NCBI GenBank assembly: GCA_031282385.1
Contig: JAITDV010000639.1
Coordinates: forward strand, 1-23,884
Direction: 5' to 3'
From: Planctomycetaceae bacterium
GTDB lineage: Bacteria; Planctomycetota; Planctomycetia; Pirellulales; Thermoguttaceae
DNA length: 23,884 bases
The translations under genes and the position numbers were made by a program. The notes below the pieces were generated by a model. It was not told the DNA's origin. It saw nothing but the letters and a program-made list of their open reading frames with translations, and made no database searches. Below, in pieces: positions 1 through 8,033 of this stretch (within the stretch, counting starts at the first letter, position 1; each line of letters begins with the position of its first letter).

Positions 1-457
1 AAAAATGAATTAAAAAATGAAAATAAAATAGCAACTTAAATTATGGTAAAAACAATAAACACGAAAATTTATAGCAGTATTAGGGGTTATGGGTGGTTTA
101 TCAATACGGGGTAACTCTAAAAACTCATTTTGTCCACGAATTTCCACGAAAGATCACGAATTAAATAGAGAAAAACTAATTTTGCTATTGTGGTAAAAAG
201 CAATTTCGTGTAAAAATTAGGCATACAATATATTGATCGTACTATAAATTGAGTGACTCAAGAGCGTAATAGCCTGTTTTCCGATAGATAAACATGCGGT
301 GGTGAATGAAATTTAAAGTGTGAACAGCGTGGAAACTTGTATCATTGTAGTAATTTTGCCGAAATGATACAAATTTATATTTTATATATTTGTTGTTTTA
401 AATTCTGTTAGAAAAATATTGCCTGGCAAAAAATAGTGTATTCTTTTAGATAATCAA
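1..457. other. Intergenic region with one family I repeat
   Basis: No convincing gene. The stretch is very AT-rich. Around 131-163 the short string CACGAA recurs three times at close spacing, which looks like a degenerate dispersed repeat rather than an array. A family I palindromic repeat lies at about 232-330 and is annotated separately. I see no Shine-Dalgarno sequence before the ATG at 458. Confidence 0.5.
232..330 (+). repeat. Family I palindromic repeat, copy 1
   Basis: Matches the other copies over CGTACTATAAATTG, GACTCAAGAGCGTAA, a diverged central hairpin, and ATTTAAAGTGTGAACAG. The hairpin arms are mutated (AGCCTGTTTTCC then AAACATGCGG), so this is an older or degraded copy. It lies upstream of the large envelope-protein gene. 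Confidence 0.8.
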
Positions 458-2971
458 ATGAAATATCAATTTTGGAAATTTTTAGTTTTTTTTACGTTTT
501 TTTGGGGATTAATAATTGTTTTGCTTTGTTGCCGGATTGCTAACGCTGCAAGCGATGAACGATGGAAAATTGATTCGGTAAGAATCGGCATAGAAGGTTG
601 TTATAAAAATGGACTTTGGACATCCGCTGTAGTGAATTGGACAATGCCCGCGCTTAACGTTATTGATAAAAAAATCATTTCTGTTTCATTAAATTCTATT
701 GATTCTGACGGAACGCCGATTACATATCGCAAAAATTTCACTAATGTTGAACTTGAAAATTTGTTATCATCGGGCAAATCCAATCTTGCGACCGGCGGTA
801 TAATCAATCTTGCCGCGACTCTCTATTTCAAACCCGGAAGGCATAATGCAAAAATTACCGTCAATATTGAAACGGACGGAAAAATTACTACATCAACCAC
901 ACTCGCTCCCAGAGATAAAACCGCACAACTACAACAAAAAACAAACGCCGAATTTTCGTACAATAATTCAACTGACAATTTCACATTCGTAACACCAATT
1001 CCAACTGAACGCAGAATCATTTTGATTATCGGCAACGAAGACATCGGCTTGCAAGGCGCCATTGCGGAATTAGCATTGCGTGAAGAGCGGCGTCCTCTCA
1101 TCGTCAAAGTAAATTCTGTCGTGGAATTGCCCGACCAATGGTTCGGTTATGAAGCAATTGATATGATCGTATTGACAACAACAGAACCCGAACAATTAAA
1201 AAATCTTCGCGCAAACTCGCCCCAGATTCTCGCTATCGATCAATGGGTCAAATTAGGCGGACATTTGTTTTTTTGTGCGGGTCGCGATTCCGAATTATTG
1301 CTTAGAAAAAAAGATGAATCCGATGCGTTTGAAGCGCCTCTTACTCTTTTTTTGCCGGGCAAATTTGAAAAAATGACAGACATTCGCAAAGGTGATTTGC
1401 TTGAAACTTTTGTATTGAGCAAGCGTAAAATTCAAATTGAATCTGCAAGCGATTTTCTAAAAATGCCGTTAATTTCCAATCCCAAAGGTCTAATTCAATT
1501 ACGCGACGGAGATATGCCAATCGTCTCGCAACACTTGCACGGATTCGGAACAATAACGTATTTTGGCGGCGATTTAAGCGGTAAACCTCTGGGGAATTGG
1601 CGAGACCGAACTACGCTTGTCAGAAAAATTTTGCGGTGGGATATAAACAAACAAAACATTCCACAACAAGATATGTCCCTAATCCGCCCCGCATACAACG
1701 ATATTGCCGGTCAAATAAGAAGCGCGTCAGACCGTTTTGAAGAAGTTAAAATTATACCGTTTTCGTTGATTTTGATTATTCTTGTTGTGTATTGGTTTGT
1801 TGTTGGGTTTGGCGATTGGTTTATTGTACGAAAATTATTGAAACGCCCAATGTTGACGTGGATAACTTTTCCTTTTTGTATTTTGTTTTTCTGTGTTGTT
1901 AGTTACTTTCTTGTAATAAACGTACATCCGAATCGGGTAATATTACGTGAACTTATTGTTGCCGATCTTGATTCTGAACAGAACATGTTTCGTTACTCAA
2001 TTTGGGGTAATTTGTATAGTTCGCTTGATACGAATTATTCACTTGGTTTAACTGACAATAACAATTTGCCCAATAACAATACGCTTCCAAACATTTCCGT
2101 AACGAAAAATAACAACAGTGAAAATAATCTCAATTCCGCCGTAATAAATTCTGTTGCGTCTGATTCGAATGCAGTTACCGGAAGCGGGACGTTGTTTTTT
2201 TCATGGTATGGATTGCCCGGAGACGGACTTGGCGGCATGAATCCGAAAACATTTAACCCAACTGTCTGGCGCAACGGTTCTATTCAAAACAAACCTGCCG
2301 ACATAGAAAATGTCCCAATTCAAATCCGCTCAACAAAAAGTTTCTACGGCGAACGATTCGGCATAAACAAAAATATCAAAACAATAAAATCAAAATTACT
2401 TGCCGATGAAGGTTTACCGGTTGGTGAACTTTCATTTGAAGGTGCGTCGAAAATGAAGGATGTTATTTTGATTTATGGGCGTTGGCTAATTCCGCTTGGT
2501 GATACTCCGAATCACGGAAAAATTACTATTGACAAAAAATCCCAACGTTGTGACATAGGTGATATTTTATTGTCAAAAATTGCAATGGACAATGAATCTT
2601 TGCGGCAGATTGCGAATTATAATACGCGATCTTCAGATGTTGCTTATATTGTCAAGGTGTTGTCAGTACATGAACAACTCGGCGGTTATGAAACTATCGG
2701 ATTGTTCAATACATTTCAACGTTCACTTGACATGAGTAATATTCTTGCAACAAATCATGCAATTCTTATTGGTGAATTTACAGACGATCAAATTCCACCC
2801 GACAGTATCAAAATATCCGTTCAAGTTGCCCGTCATACAAAAACAATTTTGCGGCAGGTTTTACCGGTAACTCCAACAAAAGACCGAACAACAATATTAA
2901 AAAATGATACAAGATTGCAACAAGACGAAACAATCATAAAAAAACCCAAACAACTTGAAGAACAACAATAA
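458..2971 (+). CDS. Large two-span envelope protein with GATase-like region
   Basis: 837 residues. The N-terminus is hydrophobic (residues about 8-30, ending IANAAS) and looks like a signal peptide or signal anchor. A long extracytoplasmic part follows; residues about 185-280 (ILIIGNEDIG, then IDQWVKLGGHLFFCAG) resemble the class I glutamine-amidotransferase-like fold of large planctomycete membrane proteins. Two strong membrane spans lie at about 434-457 and 465-488. The C-terminal 350 residues carry an Asn-rich low-complexity stretch at about 530-570. No catalytic Cys/His/Glu triad is evident, so enzymatic activity is not implied. Proteins of this layout often sit beside MoxR and DUF58 genes; here that pair is about 18 kb away. 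The ATG at 458 has no clear Shine-Dalgarno sequence. The ORF is certain, the function is inference. Confidence 0.8.
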   Translation: MKYQFWKFLVFFTFFWGLIIVLLCCRIANAASDERWKIDSVRIGIEGCYKNGLWTSAVVNWTMPALNVIDKKIISVSLNSIDSDGTPITYRKNFTNVELENLLSSGKSNLATGGIINLAATLYFKPGRHNAKITVNIETDGKITTSTTLAPRDKTAQLQQKTNAEFSYNNSTDNFTFVTPIPTERRIILIIGNEDIGLQGAIAELALREERRPLIVKVNSVVELPDQWFGYEAIDMIVLTTTEPEQLKNLRANSPQILAIDQWVKLGGHLFFCAGRDSELLLRKKDESDAFEAPLTLFLPGKFEKMTDIRKGDLLETFVLSKRKIQIESASDFLKMPLISNPKGLIQLRDGDMPIVSQHLHGFGTITYFGGDLSGKPLGNWRDRTTLVRKILRWDINKQNIPQQDMSLIRPAYNDIAGQIRSASDRFEEVKIIPFSLILIILVVYWFVVGFGDWFIVRKLLKRPMLTWITFPFCILFFCVVSYFLVINVHPNRVILRELIVADLDSEQNMFRYSIWGNLYSSLDTNYSLGLTDNNNLPNNNTLPNISVTKNNNSENNLNSAVINSVASDSNAVTGSGTLFFSWYGLPGDGLGGMNPKTFNPTVWRNGSIQNKPADIENVPIQIRSTKSFYGERFGINKNIKTIKSKLLADEGLPVGELSFEGASKMKDVILIYGRWLIPLGDTPNHGKITIDKKSQRCDIGDILLSKIAMDNESLRQIANYNTRSSDVAYIVKVLSVHEQLGGYETIGLFNTFQRSLDMSNILATNHAILIGEFTDDQIPPDSIKISVQVARHTKTILRQVLPVTPTKDRTTILKNDTRLQQDETIIKKPKQLEEQQ

Positions 2972-3005
2972 AAGATATACTCATCATATTTGTATTTTCG
3001 GTTCT

Positions 3006-3108
3006 ATACTGTTCGTACTATAAATTGTATGGCTCACGAGCGTAAAAGCCTGCTTTCCGATAGGTAAGCAGGCGGCGGTGAATGAAATTAAAGAGTGAAC
3101 AGTTTAAA
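3006..3108 (+). repeat. Family I palindromic repeat, copy 2 (complete)
   Basis: One of the best-preserved copies. It begins ACTGTTCGTACTATAAATT and ends GTGAACAGTTTAAA. The reverse complement of the right end matches about 18 of 23 positions of the left end, so the ends are imperfect terminal inverted repeats. The centre folds as GCCTGCTTTCC, loop GATA, GGTAAGCAGGC. It lies between two convergent genes. Confidence 0.88.
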
Positions 3109-3113
3109 TACTA

Positions 3114-3139
3114 TAGAGACGCAACGTATTGCGTCTCTA
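3114..3139. repeat. Perfect 11-bp stem-loop (TAGAGACGCAA type)
   Basis: TAGAGACGCAA, spacer CGTA, then TTGCGTCTCTA: a perfect 11-bp inverted repeat with a 4-nt loop. Similar GAGACGCAA palindromes are dispersed in many bacterial genomes, notably cyanobacteria. It lies between convergent genes, but no T-tract follows on either strand, so I call it a dispersed palindrome rather than a terminator. Confidence 0.7.
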
Positions 3140-3236
3140 CGAATCCCTAACCTCTCATCCCTTTGCCATGATCCATAAAAAAACACAGCTGAATAATTAC
3201 ACAAAAATTTCAATGAGATGAATATATCTGTAACAA

Positions 3237-4166
3237 TTATTCAGCAAACATCGGAGTTGATAAGTATCTTTCTCCGGTGTCCGGTAGAATTACTACAATA
3301 ACTTTGCCTTTGTTTTCTGATCTTTTTGCGATTTGAGTTGCAGCCCAAGTTGCGGCTCCAGATGAAATTCCTACCAACACACCTTCTACCACCGCAATCT
3401 CTTTACCGGTTGCAAATGCGTCATCATTCTCAACTGTAATAATCTCATCATAAATTGACGTATTCAAAGTTTTCGGCACAAAACCTGCGCCAATTCCTTG
3501 AATTTTATGCGGTCCCGGCGTTCCCTTCGACAACACCGGCGAGGACGCAGGTTCAACAGCAATTACTTTAAGTCTGGGATTTTTTGATTTGAGAAATTCA
3601 CCTGCGCCGCTGATTGTGCCGCCTGTTCCGATACCCGAAACAAAGAAATCAATTTTGCCGTCCGTATCTTTCCATATTTCGGGTCCGGTAGTTTTCTTGT
3701 GGATTTCGGGATTAGCGGGGTTTTCAAATTGGCTTGGCGAGAAGCTGTTTGGTGTTTCTTTGAGTAGTTCTTCTGCTTTGGCAATAGCACCTTTCATTCC
3801 TTTTGCACCTTCGGTCAAAACGAGTTGCGCTCCGTAAGCTTTAAGCAGATTCCGCCGCTCAATACTCATCGTTTCGGGCATTGTGAGGATCACCTTGTAT
3901 CCTCGCGCCGCCGCAACTGACGCAAGACCGATTCCTGTATTGCCACTTGTCGGCTCAATAAGTGTTGCCCCTGGCTTGAGAATTCCTTTGGATTCGGCTT
4001 CTTCGATCATTGCTATTGCAATACGGTCTTTGACGCTGCCCGCCGGATTGTAATACTCAAGTTTGGCAATTATTTTCGCATCCAAGCCATGCTTTTTCTC
4101 GTAATTTGAGAGCTCGAGCAATGGCGTATTGCCAATCAAATCTGTAATTCGTTTGTAAACAGTCAT
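3237..4166 (-). CDS. cysK: Cysteine synthase A (O-acetylserine sulfhydrylase)
   Basis: 309 residues, the usual CysK length. It forms L-cysteine from O-acetylserine and sulfide with pyridoxal phosphate in the cytoplasm. Visible motifs: PLP lysine K46 in NPAGSVKDR; substrate loop TSGNTG (73-78); QFENPANPEIHKKTTGPEIW (147-165 region); phosphate-binding GIGTGGT (178-184); and GISSGAA (266-272), where S269 contacts the PLP ring nitrogen. The start is fixed by AAAGGAG about 7 nt upstream of the ATG. A perfect palindrome lies about 40-75 bp upstream and may be an operator. It is transcribed alone, convergent with the envelope-protein gene. Cystathionine beta-synthase is unlikely: there is no CBS domain and the motifs are CysK-type. 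Confidence 0.96.
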   Translation of the reverse strand: MTVYKRITDLIGNTPLLELSNYEKKHGLDAKIIAKLEYYNPAGSVKDRIAIAMIEEAESKGILKPGATLIEPTSGNTGIGLASVAAARGYKVILTMPETMSIERRNLLKAYGAQLVLTEGAKGMKGAIAKAEELLKETPNSFSPSQFENPANPEIHKKTTGPEIWKDTDGKIDFFVSGIGTGGTISGAGEFLKSKNPRLKVIAVEPASSPVLSKGTPGPHKIQGIGAGFVPKTLNTSIYDEIITVENDDAFATGKEIAVVEGVLVGISSGAATWAATQIAKRSENKGKVIVVILPDTGERYLSTPMFAE

Positions 4167-4206
4167 TTAATCTCCTTTTAAAATTTTTTGTTTTGACATT
4201 TTGGTA

Positions 4207-4240
4207 AATACATACTAAACCCATCGATTTAGTATGTATT
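4207..4240. promoter_or_regulatory. Palindromic candidate operator upstream of cysK
   Basis: AATACATACTAAA (4207-4219) and TTTAGTATGTATT (4228-4240) form a perfect 13-bp inverted repeat with an 8-nt spacer, 41-74 bp upstream of the cysK start. No T-tract follows on the minus strand, so a terminator is unlikely. The form (TACTAAA...TTTAGTA) recalls dimeric-repressor sites such as those of Rrf2-family regulators, some of which control cysteine genes. That assignment is inference; no regulator gene is in the window. Confidence 0.5.
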
Positions 4241-4410
4241 ATTCTACACTATTCAAAACCTTCGTCAATCCCCCCAGTAATTCGCGATCAACTTAAAATT
4301 AAATCGCAACTATTCAGTCGTGATATTATCTTGTGCAATTGAATTTTCCCGTCTCATTTGGAACAAAAAAATGAATGTTTATAACCGTCGCTGAATAGTT
4401 TCATTAAATC

Positions 4411-4470
4411 TAACTTTCCGATAGGTAAGCAGGCGAAGGTAAACGAAATTTAATGCGCTAACAGTTTAAA
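4411..4470 (+). repeat. Family I repeat, copy 3 (right half only)
   Basis: Holds TTTCCGATAGGTAAGCAGGC followed by the tail ending CAGTTTAAA. The left half (ACTGTTCGTAC... and GACTCAAGAGCG) is missing, so this is a truncated copy. Confidence 0.75.
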
Positions 4471-4637
4471 ATATAAAGACAGCATTTGAATATTGCAAAA
4501 AAATAATTTTTACCGTCTCATAATTTAAAACTATGGGATTATAATTTCATTCGTCAACGTACCGACAATTCAATGAGACCAGTTTGCCAAATAGATGAGC
4601 TGGTGAAGATAAACAAAATTTTAATTTAGGTATCTCT

Positions 4638-4742
4638 ATACTGTTCGTACTATAAATTGTATGACTCAAGAGCGTAAAAGCCTGCTTTCCAATAAGTAAG
4701 CAGGCGGTGGCGAAGGAAAGTTAAAGTGTGAACGGTTTAAAA
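4638..4742 (+). repeat. Family I palindromic repeat, copy 4 (complete)
   Basis: Both ends and the core are present: ACTGTTCGTACTATAAATTG, ATGACTCAAGAGCGTAAAAG, hairpin arms GCCTGCTT and AAGCAGGC, and tail AAAGTGTGAACGGTTTAAA. It is close to copy 2 in sequence. It lies about 370 bp upstream of the VIT-VWA gene. Confidence 0.88.
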
Positions 4743-5111
4743 ATTCAAATTGAATCTCACAACACCGCGCCAAATACAAAAGTTTAATTAATTGTCGATT
4801 TCAATAAATTATTTTTTGTACACAAATTGACACATATACGATTTTATTTAATTCGCGGTCATGCGTGAATAAAATAATTTTTAGAAATTCACATGTGAGA
4901 GGTATTTCTAAAAAACACTTTTTTCAAGATACACGAAAATTATACCTGCTTGTACGATATTAATCGTACAATAAATTACATAACTAATCACAGTAAACGG
5001 TTGGAATTGATAAGAGTTATTTTGGAGAATTGTTTTGTCCAAAATTGTTTTTTTAGAATTGCCCTCAATGTATTAACATTTTAAAACCTATTTTTTGAAA
5101 GGAGTAAACCA

Positions 5112-7526
5112 ATGTTGTTTAACTTTAGAACATTTTTGTTGTTTGTATTTTTGTTGCCTTTTACGTTTAGTTCGGTATTCGGTCAAGGCGTTTTGGTCAA
5201 CGAAGGCAAGGTTCCGGTACAATTGCCGCGTACGGTGATTTTACCGCCGAGTCATCCGCGTATTCCGCGACCGCGTCCTGTGCCGCGTATTATTCATGAA
5301 CCTGCGGAATCCAGTTATGCAATAAAATCACTAGAAGTCAACACAAACATAAACGGACAAATCGCCGATGTAAATGTTTCTCAAACATTCGTCAACACCG
5401 GTAAAACCCAAATGGAAGTCTCTTTCGTTTTTCCTTTGCCTTACGACGGAGCAATCAACTCAATGACACTACTCGTCAACGGCAAAGAATACAATGCAAA
5501 ATTACTCGGCGCTAAAGAAGCACGCAAAACTTATGAAGACATCGTCCGCCGTAACCAAGACCCTGCACTTTTGGAATGGATTGGTAACGGCATGTTCAAA
5601 ACCAGCGTGTTTCCAATTCCGGCAGGTGAAAGCCGTATTGTCAATTTGAAATATACGCAATTATTGAAAGTTGACGGTGGTTTGACGGATTTCATTTTCC
5701 CAATGAGTACTGCAAAATATACAGCTAAACCGATTGAAAAACTTGAAATAAGCATCAATGTTGAAACACCTGACGAAATAAAAAATATCTACAGCCCAAC
5801 TCACGAAATAAAAGTTAAACGTCCAACATCAAAAAAAGCTGTTGTTTTGTATGAAACTAAAGAAATAGTACCGTCGTCGGATTTCAGGTTATTTTTTGAT
5901 TCCGGTAAAAATGAAGTTAGTACACGGCTTTTAAGTTTCAGACCTGATTCAAAAGAAGACGGTTATTTCATGTTGTTGGCTTCTCCAAAATTCTCGGCGG
6001 CGAATCAGAAACAAGTTGCAAAGAATATACTTCTTGTATTAGACAGTTCTGGAAGTATGTCTGGACAAAAAATTATTCAGGCTCGTGACGCGTTGAAATT
6101 TGTCCTGAATAACTTGCGAACAGAAGATACATTCAACATAATTCAGTACAACAATAACGCAACAAAATTTAAAGAAGAAATCCAACCCGCAACCAAAGAA
6201 CTCATAAGTGAAGCAAGCAGCTACACCGAATCAATCAGAGCTGCCGGCGGTACAAATATTGGTGATGCGTTGAAAACATCTTTGTCAATGATTCAAGACA
6301 AAAAGACGCCAAATTACGTACTTTTTCTTACCGACGGTTGCCCAACGGTTGGAGAGCAGAATGAATTAAAGTTGACGGAAATTGCGAATTCGTCAAATAA
6401 AAATAGCGCGAGAATATTTGTGTTTGGAGTCGGTTATGATGTGAATGCAAGATTACTTGATCGTATTGCCCGTGCAAATCACGGACAAACCGAATACGTT
6501 AAACCAAACGAAAATATCGAAGACCGCGTGTCAAGAATGTACAACAGAATCAACTCGCCTATTTTGACTGATGTTACTTTTAAATTTACACCGAAAGAAA
6601 GTGAAAAACAAAATTATGGAACAAACCGCGTTTATCCAAACGGCAAATTTGATTTATTTGTCGGCGAACAATTGGTAATTGTCGGACGTTATTCGCAAGC
6701 GGGCAATGTTACAATAAATGTTGATGGTAAAGTTGGTGATAAAACGAAAACTTTTAGTTTCGATGGTAATTTTATTGACAAAAGTAACGATCAATCATTG
6801 GCGTTTATTTCACGGCTTTGGGCAATAAGACGTATTGGTGAAATTCTGGATCAAATTGATTTAAATGGACAAAATAAAGAGTTGGTCGATGAGCTTGTAA
6901 GTTTATCTACAACTTATGGTATTTTGACGCCGTACACTTCATTCCTTGCAGATGAAAATGTTTCGTTGACAGACGGACCCTCAAATACCGCAAGAGCATT
7001 GTCAAATACAGAAGATTTAAAAGTTGCAACCGGAGGTTTCGGTATTGAACAACGTCAAGGAAAACTTGACTTCCAAAGTGCCTTGTCTCTTGATGCATTT
7101 GCACTGAAAAACTCTGGTAACATGAACAAAATAGAATCAGAAAAAGTAGCAACAAAACGAGCAGTACCACTTGACCATAGTTCACTAAGCCACGATCTCA
7201 GAAACAACAGACCTGTACAAAATGCAGCTCCTTCAACAGCTCCAAACATAGCAGCAAAGCCATTAGAAAAACCGGTAACGGCTAATCCAGAGTTATCTGT
7301 ACAGAATGTGAATAATCGCGCGTTTTTCCAAAAGTCTGGAGTTTGGGTTGATTCGACTTTAACAGAGTCGCAGATGAAACCGGAAAATATTATAACGGTA
7401 AAACAATTCAGCAATGAATATTTCAGTTTAATTGCGAAGTATAAAAATGAATTGGCTCCGTATCTGACATTGGGCGGCACACAAATTGTCAATGTAAACG
7501 GTCAAGCATATAAAATTGAACCGTAA
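5112..7526 (+). CDS. Secreted VIT and von Willebrand factor A domain protein
   Basis: 804 residues with a signal peptide at about 1-25 (hydrophobic stretch, then VFGQ). A Pro/Arg-rich linker (about 36-63) precedes a VIT domain (about 65-200) and a VWA domain (about 304-480). The metal-ion-dependent adhesion site looks intact: D311-S313-S315 (DSSGS), T381 in AGGTNIGDAL and D408 in FLTDG, so it should bind a divalent cation and ligand. The region to about 640 contains YGILTPYTSFL, typical of bacterial inter-alpha-trypsin-inhibitor-like proteins; the rest is low-complexity and without a clear sortase motif or membrane anchor. The start is supported by GAAAGGAG just upstream. Family members are envelope or extracellular proteins of mostly unknown job; a link to MoxR/DUF58 is possible but not shown by adjacency here. 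Confidence 0.92.
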   Translation: MLFNFRTFLLFVFLLPFTFSSVFGQGVLVNEGKVPVQLPRTVILPPSHPRIPRPRPVPRIIHEPAESSYAIKSLEVNTNINGQIADVNVSQTFVNTGKTQMEVSFVFPLPYDGAINSMTLLVNGKEYNAKLLGAKEARKTYEDIVRRNQDPALLEWIGNGMFKTSVFPIPAGESRIVNLKYTQLLKVDGGLTDFIFPMSTAKYTAKPIEKLEISINVETPDEIKNIYSPTHEIKVKRPTSKKAVVLYETKEIVPSSDFRLFFDSGKNEVSTRLLSFRPDSKEDGYFMLLASPKFSAANQKQVAKNILLVLDSSGSMSGQKIIQARDALKFVLNNLRTEDTFNIIQYNNNATKFKEEIQPATKELISEASSYTESIRAAGGTNIGDALKTSLSMIQDKKTPNYVLFLTDGCPTVGEQNELKLTEIANSSNKNSARIFVFGVGYDVNARLLDRIARANHGQTEYVKPNENIEDRVSRMYNRINSPILTDVTFKFTPKESEKQNYGTNRVYPNGKFDLFVGEQLVIVGRYSQAGNVTINVDGKVGDKTKTFSFDGNFIDKSNDQSLAFISRLWAIRRIGEILDQIDLNGQNKELVDELVSLSTTYGILTPYTSFLADENVSLTDGPSNTARALSNTEDLKVATGGFGIEQRQGKLDFQSALSLDAFALKNSGNMNKIESEKVATKRAVPLDHSSLSHDLRNNRPVQNAAPSTAPNIAAKPLEKPVTANPELSVQNVNNRAFFQKSGVWVDSTLTESQMKPENIITVKQFSNEYFSLIAKYKNELAPYLTLGGTQIVNVNGQAYKIEP

Positions 7527-7535
7527 TAAATCAGT

Positions 7536-7569
7536 AACCGTTCACGGATTTTCTTATCCGTGAACGGTT
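7536..7569. terminator. Strong stem-loop after the VIT-VWA gene
   Basis: AACCGTTCACGGAT (7536-7549), loop TTTCTT, ATCCGTGAACGGTT (7556-7569): a perfect 14-bp stem starting 10 nt after the stop codon. The position suits a terminator or an mRNA 3'-end stabiliser. The sequence after it (CGATTTCC) has only a short T-run, so intrinsic termination is likely but not certain. Confidence 0.6.
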
Positions 7570-7680
7570 CGATTTCCTTATGCGGAAAACTCTAATAAAC
7601 ACACTATAGCTATCCAGCCGCGGAATCCTGTTGTCCTATTTTAGAGGTTAGGATATAGGAACAAAGCAGACGGCAATGCA

Positions 7681-7767
7681 GCGATCTAAAGGAAACAACC
7701 TTATTTATCAAATTCTCATTAGCGGTCAACAAAGCCGTCAAATACATCATTATGCCCTTATGTTTTG
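7681..7767 (+). repeat. Family III dispersed repeat, copy 1
   Basis: Aligns by eye with 12621-12711 through shared blocks such as AAACAAC, CTTATTTATC, AATTC, TTAG, CAAAGCC and CCCTTAT in the same order and spacing, with small indels. It is diverged and its ends are not sharp. Confidence 0.5.
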
Positions 7768-7769
7768 TA

Positions 7770-7820
7770 GGTAGGCAGGCAGGCGAAGGTAAAGGAAATT
7801 TAAAGTGTGAACAGGTTATA
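7770..7820 (+). repeat. Family I repeat, copy 5 (right half only)
   Basis: Holds GTAGGCAGGCAGGCGAAGG and ATTTAAAGTGTGAACAGG; the left half is absent. It directly abuts the family III copy, so one may have truncated the other. Confidence 0.7.
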
Positions 7821-7860
7821 AAGAGCAATGCATACTTGTCAAATGATGTTTTTGTGGTAT

Positions 7861-7961
7861 TTTAAATCGCTCACACTTTAGATTTCCTTTGTCGCCGCCT
7901 GCTTACCTATCGGAAAGCGGGCTTTTACGCTTTTGAGCCGCGCAATTTATAGTACAAACAA
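7861..7961 (-). repeat. Family I palindromic repeat, copy 6 (inverted)
   Basis: Reverse orientation: CACACTTTAGATTTCC, then CGCCTGCTTACC, TATC, GGAAAGCGGGC, then GCTTTTGAG and CAATTTATAGTAC. The hairpin arms GCCTGCTT and AAGCGGGC still pair with one G-T wobble. It lies upstream of the zinc-ribbon/LRR gene. Confidence 0.85.
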
Positions 7962-8033
7962 TATATATTTTAAACGGTTCGTACTTGATTTGGTAATTGC
8001 CGAGTTTTACAGTACGTTCGATTATAATCTCCA

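Larger units (their letters stand above)
4167..5111. other. Long intergenic region rich in repeat debris
   Basis: No gene is supported. From left to right: the cysK leader and palindrome, an inverted pair of ACTATTCAG motifs (4309-4317 and 4391-4399), a right-half family I repeat, a much degraded family I right half (about 4577-4622), a complete family I copy, and a small perfect inverted repeat TGTACGAT/ATCGTACA at 4951-4970 followed by a family I-like head (ATAAATTACATAACT). The last 100 bases form the leader of the VIT-VWA gene. Confidence 0.6.
7527..8033. other. Intergenic region with mixed repeats
   Basis: No gene is supported. It contains the 14-bp stem-loop, one copy of the third repeat family (7681-7767), a right-half family I copy (7770-7820), and a minus-oriented family I copy (7861-7961) followed by another family I-like end (TTTAAACGGTTCGTAC near 7970). 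A TATAAT string at 8023-8028 lies only 5 nt before the next ATG; no good -35 element is visible. Confidence 0.55.

Noticed and set aside
131..163. Three closely spaced CACGAA strings
   Set aside because: Too short and irregular to call an array, origin or iteron cluster.
7055..7492. Minus-strand open frame of 145 codons inside the VIT-VWA gene
   Set aside because: Antisense shadow of a well-supported gene; no motif or start signal.
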